Assembly (NCBI GenBank): GCA_038214135.1
Contig: JBBQSD010000014.1
Span: 8,110 to 72,109, forward strand
Length of the DNA: 64,000 bases
Direction: 5' to 3'
Source: JANLSE01 sp038214135
Lineage (GTDB): Bacteria > Chloroflexota > Chloroflexia > Chloroflexales > Roseiflexaceae
This document shows positions 1 through 9,235 of this stretch, piece by piece. Below the pieces are notes generated by a model, which was given only the letters and a program-made list of their open reading frames with translations, searched no databases and had not been told where the DNA came from. Each line of letters opens with the position of its first letter. Position 1 is the first letter of the stretch. The position numbers and the translations under genes are program-made.

Positions 1-156
1 ACACGCCGAACGGCTGGCCCATCACTTGCCCGCTGATCGTGGCCAAAAGACGAAAGGGCCTTGAGATGCCACGAACGATATAAAAACGTCCTGATTCAGC
101 AGTCGGGTGCATGGGCATGCTGGGCTACCGGAATGCGGAATACGATGCTGCATTGG
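1..156. other. Window edge, no complete gene
   Basis: The + strand is open from base 2 to a TGA at 62-64, giving a 20-residue tail that could be the C-terminus of a gene starting outside the window. It is too short to identify and could be chance. Bases 65-156 show nothing recognisable and include the region downstream of the Uma2 gene stop at 157. Confidence 0.3.
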
Positions 157-738
157 TCACGATTCGGTCGTGAAGGTGATTCCGTCATAGATTGCCGCCA
201 TCGGCAAACTTACATTGACTGCCTCCAGTGAGATGACCGCATCGAGTGTGTCCGTAAGATGGACATACCAAAAGTAGGGTGTTTGACGGGTGTAGCGTTG
301 CACATACGGTGCATTTTGATCGATCAGAATATACTCTCGCAAACTATCGATTGAGCGATAATAGATCAGCTTTTCGTTGCGATCCTTCGCATCAGTGGAT
401 GGTGAGAGAATCTCCATAATAATGGTGGGATTGATCAAGGTCAGCTCGCTGGGTTCGAGAAACCGTGGAGAACCACAGACAATCGTGAGATCGGGATAGG
501 TATAGACGAGCTGGGTGATCGCTTGCACCCGTAAATCGCTCGGGTAGATACGGCACCCCTGGCGACGCAGTTGGGGAAAGAGGTGGCCAATCACGTTGCT
601 TATAATCATGTTATGACGTGCTGTCGCCCCCGCTTGAGCCACAATCGTTCCATGAAAGTATTCGAGTTTGTGGGGCGAATCCTGATCGCGCTGGAGATAC
701 TCACTGGTGGTGAGAAGGGTGCTCGGTTGTGCGCTCAT
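157..738 (-). CDS. Uma2 family (DUF820) restriction endonuclease-like protein
   Basis: A 193-residue protein of the Uma2/DUF820 family, a PD-(D/E)XK-fold group hugely expanded in cyanobacteria and Chloroflexi. The cellular role of the family is not settled. Visible landmarks are the N-terminal LTTSEYLQRDQDSPHKLEYF stretch with the conserved Glu-Tyr, the central YPDLTIV with the conserved Asp-Pro-type acidic position, and IIMEILSPSTDAKDRNEKL, which carries the catalytic-type Glu and the S-P-S/D-R-x-K segment. I start it at the ATG at 738 because AGGAG lies 8 bases upstream. The frame stays open to 855, but that extension has no family similarity. It appears to be a single-gene unit. Confidence 0.9.
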   Translation of the reverse strand: MSAQPSTLLTTSEYLQRDQDSPHKLEYFHGTIVAQAGATARHNMIISNVIGHLFPQLRRQGCRIYPSDLRVQAITQLVYTYPDLTIVCGSPRFLEPSELTLINPTIIMEILSPSTDAKDRNEKLIYYRSIDSLREYILIDQNAPYVQRYTRQTPYFWYVHLTDTLDAVISLEAVNVSLPMAAIYDGITFTTES

Positions 739-867
739 GATCCACTCCTGCTTGATCTGAGGATGCCTAGGGAGGATCATACCAAGAAACACTGCCGCAC
801 GCAAGCCACTACGAGCATATGTTCGGATATGCCCTGTAGAGGTAGACGAACGCATTATTGCAACAAA

Positions 868-1305
868 TCAGGCCTCGCTGGCTGTTTCCTGGAACGGCCC
901 ATCATCGCGCATGAGGGCGAGATCGCGCACATTCTTCTGCACGGCGACCGCAGCAAACAGGCTCAGAAGAAATGACATTGCATAAAAGCCTTTTTCACTT
1001 GATGTGAGCGTGGCATTCCACAAGCCAACGGTCAACAACAAGAGTGACAGGCCCAGCGCGAACCAGCACAGGCCAAAGTAGATGCCGGTGACGGGAATGC
1101 CTTCCAGGCGATCCCGAACGGATTTCTGCAGTGATACCGCGCCGAACAAACCAAATAGCATCACCGTCAGGTAATAGCCCTTCTCGTACAGTGGCATTGG
1201 CGCATTCCACAGGCCAAGCATGTATGTGATGCCACCAACAAACAGTGCAATCCAGGATGCGCCGATAAATGCAGCGGTTGGGCGTTGTGGGTTTGGCCTC
1301 ATCAT
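868..1305 (-). CDS. yiaA: YiaA/YiaB two-helix domain membrane protein
   Basis: A 145-residue integral membrane protein with four hydrophobic segments arranged as two copies of a helix pair. Each copy contains a GLWNA motif followed by an EKG(Y/F)Y motif and ends in a QK(S/N)VRD motif: copy 1 about residues 12-66, copy 2 about 72-129. This internal duplication is the hallmark of the YiaAB family (inner membrane proteins of unknown function, linked in enterobacteria to stress). The C-terminal 17 residues are hydrophilic. A GGA-containing Shine-Dalgarno (AGGAC) precedes the start. Function beyond membrane location cannot be read from the sequence. Confidence 0.88.
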   Translation of the reverse strand: MMRPNPQRPTAAFIGASWIALFVGGITYMLGLWNAPMPLYEKGYYLTVMLFGLFGAVSLQKSVRDRLEGIPVTGIYFGLCWFALGLSLLLLTVGLWNATLTSSEKGFYAMSFLLSLFAAVAVQKNVRDLALMRDDGPFQETASEA

Positions 1306-1645
1306 AGTCCTCCAATCACATCGGTCGGTATACTAACCTGTTTTTATACACCTGTGTAGTAAACGTCATCCCGATGTGCTTTTTGCACATGCTTCGATGC
1401 ATGCCCAGAATTCGCAGGCTGATGAATTTTGAGGAAATCATCGGGAAACAAGGGATGCCTTTCCATCCGCAGGCTGAAGCCTGCGGCCAGGGGATGTGGC
1501 CAAGGGGATGCACCAGAGCCGCGCCGTTGATGAAGATGAATAAATAATCTGGCAGATGGCACCTGACGATGTTGATGCGGTTGTGGAGTGCGCAAGCCAT
1601 GCTTGCGCTGCGGCATCCTGGCTTGCGCACAGCCCACGGTGCAGA
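1306..1645. other. Intergenic region with a REP-like hairpin
   Basis: 340 bases without a convincing gene. It contains one CCGCAGGCT-GA-AGCCTGCGG hairpin at 1467-1486 and partial copies of related sequence (CGCAGGCTGATGAA near 1411). Open frames here are short and have no ribosome site or family likeness. Confidence 0.7.
1467..1486. repeat. REP-like palindrome, CCGCAGGCT family
   Basis: A 9-bp perfect stem, CCGCAGGCT / AGCCTGCGG, with a 2-base loop. The same element recurs at 15258-15277, 15388-15409 (variant with CCGCGGGCT), 21902-21921, 41990-42009 (one mismatch), 42032-42051 and 60991-61010, always between or at the ends of genes. Confidence 0.9.
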
Positions 1646-2512
1646 TTATGCCGCCTCAGCCAGTTTAGCCAGCAGTTCCTGGGTGGCTGCCTCGCTCAGA
1701 TTGACAAGTGGCACCCGGCATGATGAGGCTGGCAGATCGGCGAGATGCGGCAAGAGCGCCTTGAGTGCCGAAACCGCCCCATAATCCTTGAAGATATTCG
1801 TGATTGCGATTGCGCGGTTCTGGGCGGCAGCGGCATCCTCACCAGCATTGCGAATGGCTACTAGCTCACGCGGGAACAGATTGGTGATTGCGAAGATCCC
1901 ACCGGCGGCACCATCGGCGAGTGCGCGGGTGAACAATGGCGCACCACCGGTATAGATCTTCATGCTTGGGTAGCGTTTGATCAGCAGCGCCGTATACTGC
2001 CCATCGCCACCGCTATCCTTCAGGCCATAGATCGCATCGGGATGGCTTTCGAGCAAGCCATCGATCACCCCGGTTGTGATCGGGATCTGGCTAACGGGCG
2101 GGATATGGTAGAGCACGATTTTGCCACCCGCTGGCAGTGCATCGCAGACGGCCCGATAGTAGGCCAGTAAGCCAGCATCGCTCAGGTTCTTGAAGAAGAA
2201 TGGTGGCAATACCATCGCCGCCTCGGCACCCTGTTCAAGCGCATAGCGGGTTGCCGCAATCGTTTCGGGCAGATTGGCACAACCGGTTCCAGGCATAACC
2301 GACAGATTGCCACGATTGGCCAGGCAGGTATCGATTACGACCTTGCGCTCTTCCAGGCTTAGCGCTGGCCCTTCGCCGGTGGTGCCACATGGCACAATCC
2401 CATCGACGCCATTGGCTTCCAGCCAGCGCAGATGCGGCGGAATGGCGGCCAGATCCGGTGGCCCGGATGGTGAGGTAAATGGGGTCATCAGTGCGACATG
2501 GACTTCGGGCAT
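1646..2512 (-). CDS. Dihydrodipicolinate synthase/N-acetylneuraminate lyase family aldolase
   Basis: A 288-residue class I aldolase of the DapA/NanA superfamily, TIM-barrel, cytosolic, expected to make or cleave a carbon-carbon bond to pyruvate through a Schiff base. Landmarks are GTTGEG (43-48), the catalytic Tyr135 in VLYHIPP and the Schiff-base Lys165 in IYGLKDSGG. The KDSGG rather than KEA context, and the absence of lysine-pathway neighbours, argue against true DapA. 4-hydroxy-2-oxoglutarate aldolase-like or sugar-acid aldolase activity is as likely. The ATG at 2512 has AGGAG 8 bases upstream. The open frame continuing to 2722 lacks similarity. Confidence 0.9.
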   Translation of the reverse strand: MPEVHVALMTPFTSPSGPPDLAAIPPHLRWLEANGVDGIVPCGTTGEGPALSLEERKVVIDTCLANRGNLSVMPGTGCANLPETIAATRYALEQGAEAAMVLPPFFFKNLSDAGLLAYYRAVCDALPAGGKIVLYHIPPVSQIPITTGVIDGLLESHPDAIYGLKDSGGDGQYTALLIKRYPSMKIYTGGAPLFTRALADGAAGGIFAITNLFPRELVAIRNAGEDAAAAQNRAIAITNIFKDYGAVSALKALLPHLADLPASSCRVPLVNLSEAATQELLAKLAEAA

Positions 2513-2938
2513 GATCAATCTCCTTTTGTCTTTGGTTGTTGCCTTTGTTGCTTCTTTGCGGGAACAGTTCCCTCGACTCTTCATGCCGCTCTGCGCGGCT
2601 GGCTCATCATTTCTGGCGGGGCTACGCGCCCCGCACCCGCGGCCAGGGCGGTCCCGTCCGCCCTGACAATCCACGGTCGGGACCTTGCCTCGAATCCCAA
2701 ATGGAGCATAGTGGCTTACCAATCTTGGTTGATTATGCCTCGGCTGCGAGCAATGTGTGTTGGTGTTCGGTTGGGGCCTATCTCTATACGCGCTCCATCT
2801 GTGCTTTCTTCTTCCATTGTTCAGGCGAACACAAGGTTCGCCCCTGCCGTGGTTCGTGGTTCGGTTGTCACCTGGTCACCGTTTCATCTAATCACTTGTC
2901 ACGTAGTTCTTCGGATTCTGACTCCTGACTCCTGACTC
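2513..2938. other. Intergenic region with hairpin and heptamer repeats
   Basis: 426 bases with no supported gene between two minus-strand genes. It holds a GGCGAAC-ACAAG-GTTCGCC hairpin at 2824-2842 and a heptamer array (units of ACTCCTG) at 2916-2940. The array runs into the stop codon of the biotin carboxylase gene. Open frames on the + strand here have no ribosome sites or recognisable products. Confidence 0.7.
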
Positions 2939-2940
2939 CT
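2916..2940. repeat. ACTCCTG heptamer array
   Basis: About three tandem copies of a 7-base unit (ACTCCTG on +, GTCAGGA on -), overlapping the last bases of the biotin carboxylase gene. Related arrays are at 5049-5067, 6779-6903, 16974-17018, 17217-17243, 23302-23330, 25436-25460, 25528-25548 and 58920-59008. Confidence 0.85.
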
Positions 2941-4705
2941 ACCGTTGATATGTCGCCAGCACAAAACCTGCCTCAACGGCCTGCCCAACCTGTACCCGCA
3001 CTTCGCCGAGTGTGCCAGCGTGCGGTGCACTGATCTCATTCTCCATTTTCATGGCCTCAACAACAAACAATACCTGGCCAGCGCTCACCACTTGGCCCGG
3101 CTGTGCGATCACCGCCGAGATGGTGCCCTGTAACACGCTCACAACCCCATCGGTTGCAAGAGCCGCTGTTTTCTTGCGGCTCTGCGCCGAACGAGCTATG
3201 CTACCATTGGCGTTGCGGGCTGCTGGCTCAACCGGCCCACCGACACCAAACACTTTCACATCGAACCGGCGGCCATTGACCTCGACTGTGAGCGCTCGCT
3301 CGGAAACTGGTTCTGCGCTAGCTTGTAGTAGTGGTTGATGATTGTGGGCGGCCAATCCGGCAAGCTGTTCCGTCAGGAAGCGCGGAATATAGTTGACGGT
3401 CGTTTCGCCGCGCTCGAATGCCGGGTGGGCCAGCGCAATCTGGTGGAACGGAATAGTTGTGATCGGGCCACTAATCCGATAATCGGCTAGGGCGCGGCGC
3501 ATACGAGCGATTGCCTCGGATCGATTGGCACCCCAGGCGATGAGTTTGGCGATCAGTGAATCATAGTGCTGTGGGATGGCCCAACCAGGCCGCACGCCAC
3601 TATCGACGCGAACGCCAAAGCCCTGCGGTTCGACATACTCGCCAATGGTGCCAAGAGCTGGCCGGAAATTCGCACCAGCATCCTCTGCATTGATCCGGCA
3701 CTCGATTGCATGGCCACGCCATATTATGTCATGTTGTGTGAGCCAGAGCTGCTCACCACGGGCAATTCGGAGTTGGGCCTGTACCAGATCAACGCCAGTG
3801 ACCATTTCGGTGACGGTGTGTTCGACCTGGATGCGCGTGTTCATTTCCAGAAAGTAGAAGTTACCATTCTGAACCATGAACTCAAGCGTGCCAGCACTGA
3901 CATAGCCAACCGCACGGGTCAGCGCAACAGCAGCAGCCCCCATTTCCGCGCGCAATTCCGCTGAAATAGCCGGAGATGGGCATTCTTCGATCAGTTTCTG
4001 ATGGCGGCGTTGGATCGAGCACTCACGTTCGCCAAGATGAATTGCATTGCCATGGGCATCGGCCAACACCTGAATCTCAATATGCCGTGGGTCGGTCAGG
4101 TATTTTTCGACATACACTTCCGGGTTACCAAAGCCAAGTTCAGCCTCGCGCCGAGCGCTTTCAAATGCCGCATGCGCCTCTGCCGGACTCGCCACCACCC
4201 GGAATCCGCGCCCGCCACCGCCCGCCACGGCCTTGATCGCAATCGGGAAGCCATACTCATGGCCAAGCGATAACACTTCTTCCGCCGATCCAACCGGGTG
4301 CATCGTTCCTGGCACAACTGGCACGCCAGCGTGTTCGGCCTCACGGCGCGCAGCAACCTTGCCGCCCATTCGTTCCATTGCCGCTGCGGGAGGCCCGATG
4401 AACACCAACCCGGCAGCAACACATGCCCGCACAAAAGCTGGATTCTCGGCCAGAAAGCCATAACCGGGATGAACTGCCCCAGCACCCGATTCGCGGGCAA
4501 CTGCAATCAGGCTATCGATATTCAGGTAGCTGAGCGCCGCCGATGCAGGCCCAATCAGATAGGCAGCATCGGCATAGCGAACATGCGGCGCGTCACGGTC
4601 GGCCTCACTATACACCGCCACCGTCCGCAGGCCGAGTTCCTTGCAGGCCCGCATGACCCGCAGCGCAATCTCGCCACGATTGGCAACCAGCACCGTTTCA
4701 AACAT
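2939..4705 (-). CDS. Acyl-CoA carboxylase alpha chain: biotin carboxylase fused to BCCP
   Basis: A 588-residue fusion, the architecture of acetyl-/propionyl-CoA carboxylase alpha subunits. Residues 1-450 are biotin carboxylase: an N-terminal VLVANRGEIALRV Rossmann-type start, an ATP-grasp domain with the GGGGRGF glycine loop, then EMNTRIQVEHTVTE. After an Ala-rich linker comes a biotinyl domain with the biotin-accepting Lys553 in EAMKMENE. It catalyses ATP-dependent carboxylation of biotin and needs a separate carboxyltransferase, which is not in this window. The start at 4705 fits the family. A small ORF ends 4 bases upstream (stop 4710), so the two are co-transcribed. The CoA substrate cannot be told from this subunit. 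Confidence 0.95.
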   Translation of the reverse strand: MFETVLVANRGEIALRVMRACKELGLRTVAVYSEADRDAPHVRYADAAYLIGPASAALSYLNIDSLIAVARESGAGAVHPGYGFLAENPAFVRACVAAGLVFIGPPAAAMERMGGKVAARREAEHAGVPVVPGTMHPVGSAEEVLSLGHEYGFPIAIKAVAGGGGRGFRVVASPAEAHAAFESARREAELGFGNPEVYVEKYLTDPRHIEIQVLADAHGNAIHLGERECSIQRRHQKLIEECPSPAISAELRAEMGAAAVALTRAVGYVSAGTLEFMVQNGNFYFLEMNTRIQVEHTVTEMVTGVDLVQAQLRIARGEQLWLTQHDIIWRGHAIECRINAEDAGANFRPALGTIGEYVEPQGFGVRVDSGVRPGWAIPQHYDSLIAKLIAWGANRSEAIARMRRALADYRISGPITTIPFHQIALAHPAFERGETTVNYIPRFLTEQLAGLAAHNHQPLLQASAEPVSERALTVEVNGRRFDVKVFGVGGPVEPAARNANGSIARSAQSRKKTAALATDGVVSVLQGTISAVIAQPGQVVSAGQVLFVVEAMKMENEISAPHAGTLGEVRVQVGQAVEAGFVLATYQR

Positions 4706-4709
4706 GTAT

Positions 4710-4967
4710 TCACCACTCGTGAAAGGAGGCCAGAATTCCATTGCTCCAGCGTGCCGCCCGCCCGATACGATCCGCCGTGGACCAGGTAACACGGCCTTTT
4801 GCGCCGGGCAACCCCTGGCCAGCCAGAGTGCCAGCAGCAGCCCACGCAGATTGCGCTGGCTCAGGTGCAGCAGAATGCGAGCCATCGGCGCGCAGCATAA
4901 TCTCAAGCGCAGCCACAATCGCCGCAGCCGTCTGGTCGTCTATCGCTGTTTCGATTTTGATTTGCAT
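4710..4967 (-). CDS. Small acyl-CoA carboxylase-associated protein (epsilon-like)
   Basis: An 85-residue protein ending 4 bases before the biotin carboxylase start, so tightly coupled to it. The N-terminal half (MQIKIETAIDDQTAAAIVAA) is a predicted helix like the starts of small acyl-CoA carboxylase companions. The C-terminal half has the pattern SAWAAAGTLAG ... ADRIGRAARW. A tryptophan-containing SxWxxAGxL pattern is typical of the small accessory (epsilon-type) proteins encoded beside acyl-CoA carboxylase subunits in Gram-positive bacteria. Identity is inferred from context, size and that pattern. The start is the ATG at 4967; longer in-frame starts exist but lack similarity. Confidence 0.6.
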   Translation of the reverse strand: MQIKIETAIDDQTAAAIVAALEIMLRADGSHSAAPEPAQSAWAAAGTLAGQGLPGAKGRVTWSTADRIGRAARWSNGILASFHEW

Positions 4968-5283
4968 GCTGGTTATTATAGCTGGAAACCATGCTGCCGA
5001 TGTGGAGCTTGACACGTTCAGGGCAGCAATTGATAATGAACCGAGTATTCAGGAGTCAGGAGTCAGAGGGCAGAATATTGACCCTGTGCCAAGAACCGAG
5101 AACTGAGAAAATGTGCGAACAACGCTCGAGCATCTTATCTGAAAGAATGTTGGTGGCGCTCGTGCGCTCGGCGAGTCCATTCACCAATCGTGCAATGGTA
5201 ATGCCGCCGTATGCTGCTATGATAGGTGTTAAATAGAAGCCTCGGGTATGCTGTCACCCTGTCACCTGATAACGGAGAATAGC
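4968..5283. other. Intergenic region between divergent genes
   Basis: 316 bases between a minus-strand operon and a plus-strand gene, so it should hold promoters for both. I see no clear -35/-10 pair. It contains one end of the heptamer element (AACCGAGTATTCAGGAGTCAG type) at 5039-5067 and nearby AAGAACCGAGAACTGAG repeats at 5090-5108. Confidence 0.6.
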
Positions 5284-5637
5284 ATGAGTTTATTAAACAA
5301 ACGCATGTATGCCCTGATTGCGTTGGCTGCCGGTGCCATATTGGGGATCGCAACCCGCAATCGCACACCAGCCGATATCCGCCGCTTTGAGTATCATCCG
5401 ACGCTTATTGAAGAGGCCTATGCGATAGCGACCGACCCATTGCAGATGGGGATGCTGGCTGGGTCCGTGGTTGGTGCAATTGGCCTGGCACTGCTTCGGG
5501 CTGGAGATAGCGCTGCCCGCACATCCGGCCCGCCAACTGGGCTGCTGCTGACGGTCAATGATCCCGCGCTTGTGGAACGGGCAGCCAAATCTGCCGAACA
5601 GGCAATGGCGCAAATTGTAGAACCGAGCAAGAAATAA
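5284..5637 (+). CDS. Hypothetical small membrane protein
   Basis: A 117-residue protein that I do not recognise. It has one hydrophobic segment near the N-terminus (YALIALAAGAILGIA, residues 9-23) and a second at about 55-69 (GMLAGSVVGAIGLALL), so it is probably a two-pass inner-membrane protein with a soluble C-terminal tail of about 45 residues ending in PSKK. The ATG at 5284 has GGAG 8 bases upstream. An in-frame start at 5248 has no ribosome site. No neighbour suggests a role. Confidence 0.65.
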   Translation: MSLLNKRMYALIALAAGAILGIATRNRTPADIRRFEYHPTLIEEAYAIATDPLQMGMLAGSVVGAIGLALLRAGDSAARTSGPPTGLLLTVNDPALVERAAKSAEQAMAQIVEPSKK

Positions 5638-5918
5638 CGCAGCGATACGGCAGGCCCAAATATTGTCCGCAGATTATGCAGATTATTGCCACCAAATACG
5701 AACAGCGTCGACACATCAGCATCGTGGCAGGCCGAGTATCATCCACAGGGGGCAGGGAATTAACACAGCTCTAACGTGCAAAAGCACAAAAGCGTGCTAT
5801 ACTGAAAACGTGTATTCGGCAGTGATGGAACTGCCATCGTTGCACCTCTGGGAACTACCTCGTTACATTTCTGCCGTCCCAAAGGTGGCTCCGGTGGCTT
5901 GTACGAGAGGAAAAAACA

Positions 5919-6632
5919 ATGCCATTTCTATTCTTCAGCCCGATGTATCTTCTGTTCACCATCCCAGCAGTAGTGCTGGCGTTATATGCCCAATGGCGCG
6001 TTTCCTCGGCGTACAAGAAATATTCTGAGATCAGCAATGATCAACGGATGACTGGTGCTGATGTTGCTCGTGTGCTTATGCGCAATGAGGGCCTTGATCA
6101 CGTACAGATTGAAGTTATTCCCGGCAATATGACCGACCACTACGATCCGCAGGGTAAGATCATGCGCCTATCCGAGGGTTCGGCGCGCTATTCCTCGGTT
6201 GCCGCAATGGCGATTGTGGCCCACGAGCTTGGCCATGCTTCTCAGGATAAGAGCGGGTATGCCTGGCTGCAACTACGCTCAGGGATCGTCGGGATTGCGA
6301 ATATTGGCTCACAACTCGGCACAATTGTCCTGTTCATTGGCATGGGAATTGCGTTCTTCTTCAATGGGAATCTTACCGTTGCCTGGATCGGCGTGTTGTT
6401 GATGAGTGCGGCAGTGGTGTTTAGCCTCGTTACACTACCGGTTGAGTTTGATGCAAGTTCCCGTGCGCGGCAGATGCTTGCTCGTGCTGGTATGATGTCC
6501 ACCCCAGAGTCGCAGGGTGTCTCGGCGGTACTCAATGCAGCAGCGCTAACATATGTTGCCGGTGCTGCACAGGCGATCATGCAACTGCTCTACTGGGTAA
6601 CGGTGCTCTCTGGAATGAGCCGACGTGACTAG
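5919..6632 (+). CDS. yugP: YugP-type neutral zinc metallopeptidase
   Basis: A 237-residue membrane-bound peptidase of the YugP (DUF2342-like, Zn protease) family. It has an N-terminal transmembrane helix (residues 7-25), then the conserved MTGADVARVLMRNEGL segment, MTDHYDPQGKIMRLSEG, and the zinc site HELGH with His102, Glu103 and His106. Further membrane helices lie at about 115-165, and a C-terminal YVAGAAQAIMQLLYWV segment follows. Length and order match the family closely. GAGAGGA precedes the ATG by 7 bases. A 44-codon gene begins 10 bases after the stop, so the two form a small operon. A TATACT at 5798-5803 could be its -10 element, but no good -35 is visible. Confidence 0.93.
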   Translation: MPFLFFSPMYLLFTIPAVVLALYAQWRVSSAYKKYSEISNDQRMTGADVARVLMRNEGLDHVQIEVIPGNMTDHYDPQGKIMRLSEGSARYSSVAAMAIVAHELGHASQDKSGYAWLQLRSGIVGIANIGSQLGTIVLFIGMGIAFFFNGNLTVAWIGVLLMSAAVVFSLVTLPVEFDASSRARQMLARAGMMSTPESQGVSAVLNAAALTYVAGAAQAIMQLLYWVTVLSGMSRRD

Positions 6633-6642
6633 GAGATAGACC

Positions 6643-6777
6643 TTGAACGATGACACGCAGCGCAGGATCGTCTATGGTTTGTTAAGCCTGGTATTGGGCA
6701 TTGTGGCGGCACAATTGGCCCAATATCTGACAGACAAAATTCTGGGGGCGGCACCCGAGGGAAGCAAACTGATCTAA
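6643..6777 (+). CDS. 44-residue single-helix protein, TTG start
   Basis: A short gene beginning at TTG, 10 bases after the yugP stop, with AGGAG at 6631-6635 ideally placed 7 bases upstream. The product is hydrophilic at the N-terminus (LNDDTQRR), has one hydrophobic helix (IVYGLLSLVLGIVAAQLAQ) and ends in a short hydrophilic tail (GAAPEGSKLI). It looks like a single-pass membrane microprotein co-expressed with the protease, perhaps a partner or modulator; that role is inference. I recognise no family. Confidence 0.6.
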   Translation: MNDDTQRRIVYGLLSLVLGIVAAQLAQYLTDKILGAAPEGSKLI

Positions 6778-6778
6778 A

Positions 6779-7577
<799 letters not shown>

Positions 7578-7594
7578 ATGGCCTCCTGGATGTA

Positions 7595-8032
7595 CTACGA
7601 GCGCTGAACCCCAACACCAATAACATATACCAGATGACCACCCAACCAACCACTCAGAACCACAAGTGCTGCGCCGATCCCCAAGCGAATCAGATAGCCA
7701 CGCCGTGCCTGTGGATCGCTAAGTACCATGGCATTGCGGCGGCGGATCTGCCATGCCTGCCAGTACACAACAGCGAGCGCAATACCGCTTGCCGCATGGG
7801 CATTGATCCAGCCTAACGCATCTGGATGCGCTACAGGGCCAGTTAGATACCGAACAGCATCCCATATTCCGGCAGCAACCGCCGGAAGAATGAACAAAAA
7901 TCCCAACCACAAACAGTGGTAGGCCGCTACCTCAAGCGTTGGATCAGCACGACGTAGTGCCAGGATCGTCAACACCAGATTGCCGAGCAGAAGGCCAATC
8001 GGCAGATGAACAGTCAGTGGATGCAGCGGCAT
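7595..8032 (-). CDS. DUF2231 domain membrane protein
   Basis: A 145-residue protein with four hydrophobic helices. It begins MPLHPLTVHLPIGLLLGN, the diagnostic start of DUF2231, with a conserved His pair (His4 and His9) that in this family could bind metal or haem. A further conserved His lies in NAHAASGI, and HLVYVIGVGV ends the last helix. The family is often predicted to be a redox or cytochrome-like membrane protein, but no function is proven. It is the first gene of a two-gene unit with the acyltransferase. The intergenic region upstream also serves the divergent DUF1684 gene. Confidence 0.88.
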   Translation of the reverse strand: MPLHPLTVHLPIGLLLGNLVLTILALRRADPTLEVAAYHCLWLGFLFILPAVAAGIWDAVRYLTGPVAHPDALGWINAHAASGIALAVVYWQAWQIRRRNAMVLSDPQARRGYLIRLGIGAALVVLSGWLGGHLVYVIGVGVQRS

Positions 8033-8160
8033 TGGTTTATCTCATTTGAATAGGCTCTATTATACATGGTTTCATAGATTTACTCACAAGGCTTTCTTCG
8101 ACATGCGGTCTGGTATCTATCTGTGGCAACCCGTATTCTCCAGTAAATCACGTAACTTTA

Positions 8161-8189
8161 TTGACATTTACGAATGCCTTGCGTATACT
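8161..8189 (+). promoter_or_regulatory. Sigma-70-type promoter for the DUF1684 gene
   Basis: A perfect -35 hexamer TTGACA (8161-8166), a 17-base spacer and a near-consensus -10 TATACT (8184-8189). Transcription would start near 8196 and give an 85-base leader before the ATG at 8281. Confidence 0.75.
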
Positions 8190-8280
8190 TATTTGACATG
8201 AATCGTGAATCGTTGATCATGGAAGCAGCTTACCATACGATCTGCGTGCCATTCTATAGAAATCAGAAGGAAAGCCACTC

Positions 8281-9111
8281 ATGACAATCAGCAGCATTGG
8301 GTATATCGCCGAGATCGAGGCCTGGCGCCGAGAAATCGAAGTCGCCCTCCGCAGGGATTGGGTCAGCCTGGCTGGCCGGTTTGAATTGGAACCGGGGGAG
8401 AGTCGGATCGGGGCACACCCAACCAGTGAAATTGCATTGCCCATTGATTCCGCACCAGACAGTGTTGGCGTGATTACCCTTGTGGATGGCGAGGTCACAC
8501 TGACACTTGCGTCCGATGTGGCCGTGTTTGTGAATAGCGCACCAACCGCGCAGGTTGTCCATTTACGTTCTGATGCTGCTGGCCCGCCCGACATCGTTAC
8601 GTTTGGGAGCCTGACCTTTTTTATCATTCGGCGAGGGCCACGCACGATCCTGCGCCTGCGCGATGCCAACAGCCCGGTGCTGCAGAAGTTCGGTGGGCGG
8701 CGCTGGTTTGCCGTTGATGAAACATACCTGGTTGATGCTGTGTTTACGCCATACAACCCACCGAAGCCCTTATCGATCACCAATATCCTTGGCGATACAA
8801 GTGGGCAGGGCAGCCCTGGTGCAGTGACATTCACCCTTGGCGATCAGCAATACCAACTCGATGCGACCGGCTGGCGTGATGGTGGCCTGGTTCTGCACTT
8901 CCATGATCAAACCAATGGCAAGCTGACCTATGGCGGTGGGCGGACTCTGGTGACAAGCGCTCCGGTGAGTGGCCTGGTGACACTGGATTTTAACCGCACA
9001 TCGAACCTGCCGTGTGCTTTCACCGAGTTTGCGACCTGCCCACTGCCACCCCAGCAGAACCGGCTGCCTGTGCGGATCGAGGCTGGTGAGCAGCGCCCCG
9101 ATCTGAAATAG
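8281..9111 (+). CDS. DUF1684 domain protein
   Basis: A 276-residue protein of the DUF1684 family. The C-terminal block is diagnostic: LDFNRTSNLPCAF, then ATCPLPPQQNRLPV and IEAGEQ, a conserved Cys-containing motif set about 25 residues from the end. The N-terminal third (about 25-110) has an FHA-like beta-strand pattern with FELEPGESRIGAHPTSEI, as is usual for the family. The middle contains YGGGRTL. No signal peptide is visible, so it is probably cytosolic. Function is unknown. A good sigma-70 promoter lies 85-120 bases upstream and AAGGAAAG precedes the ATG. Confidence 0.9.
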   Translation: MTISSIGYIAEIEAWRREIEVALRRDWVSLAGRFELEPGESRIGAHPTSEIALPIDSAPDSVGVITLVDGEVTLTLASDVAVFVNSAPTAQVVHLRSDAAGPPDIVTFGSLTFFIIRRGPRTILRLRDANSPVLQKFGGRRWFAVDETYLVDAVFTPYNPPKPLSITNILGDTSGQGSPGAVTFTLGDQQYQLDATGWRDGGLVLHFHDQTNGKLTYGGGRTLVTSAPVSGLVTLDFNRTSNLPCAFTEFATCPLPPQQNRLPVRIEAGEQRPDLK

Positions 9112-9134
9112 TGCGCAATGCCAATACGGAGGCG

Positions 9135-9170
9135 GGCCGTAGAGACGCAAGATTTTGCGTCTCTACGGCC
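9135..9170. terminator. Perfect 16-bp hairpin, GTAGAGACGCAA family
   Basis: GGCCGTAGAGACGCAA and its exact complement flank a 4-base loop GATT. It lies between convergent genes 24 bases after the DUF1684 stop and could terminate transcription in both directions. There is no following T-run. The same hairpin recurs at 13991-14024, and a decayed copy is near 46120-46160. Confidence 0.75.
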
Positions 9171-9235
9171 TATGCTGATTTCCCTCACCCCTCACCCACA
9201 GGTGGGGAGGGGCAGCGCAGCAGGGGTGAGGGCTA

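Noticed and set aside
2498..2935. Plus-strand open frames upstream of the aldolase
   Set aside because: No ribosome sites, no family likeness, and they cross palindromes and heptamers.
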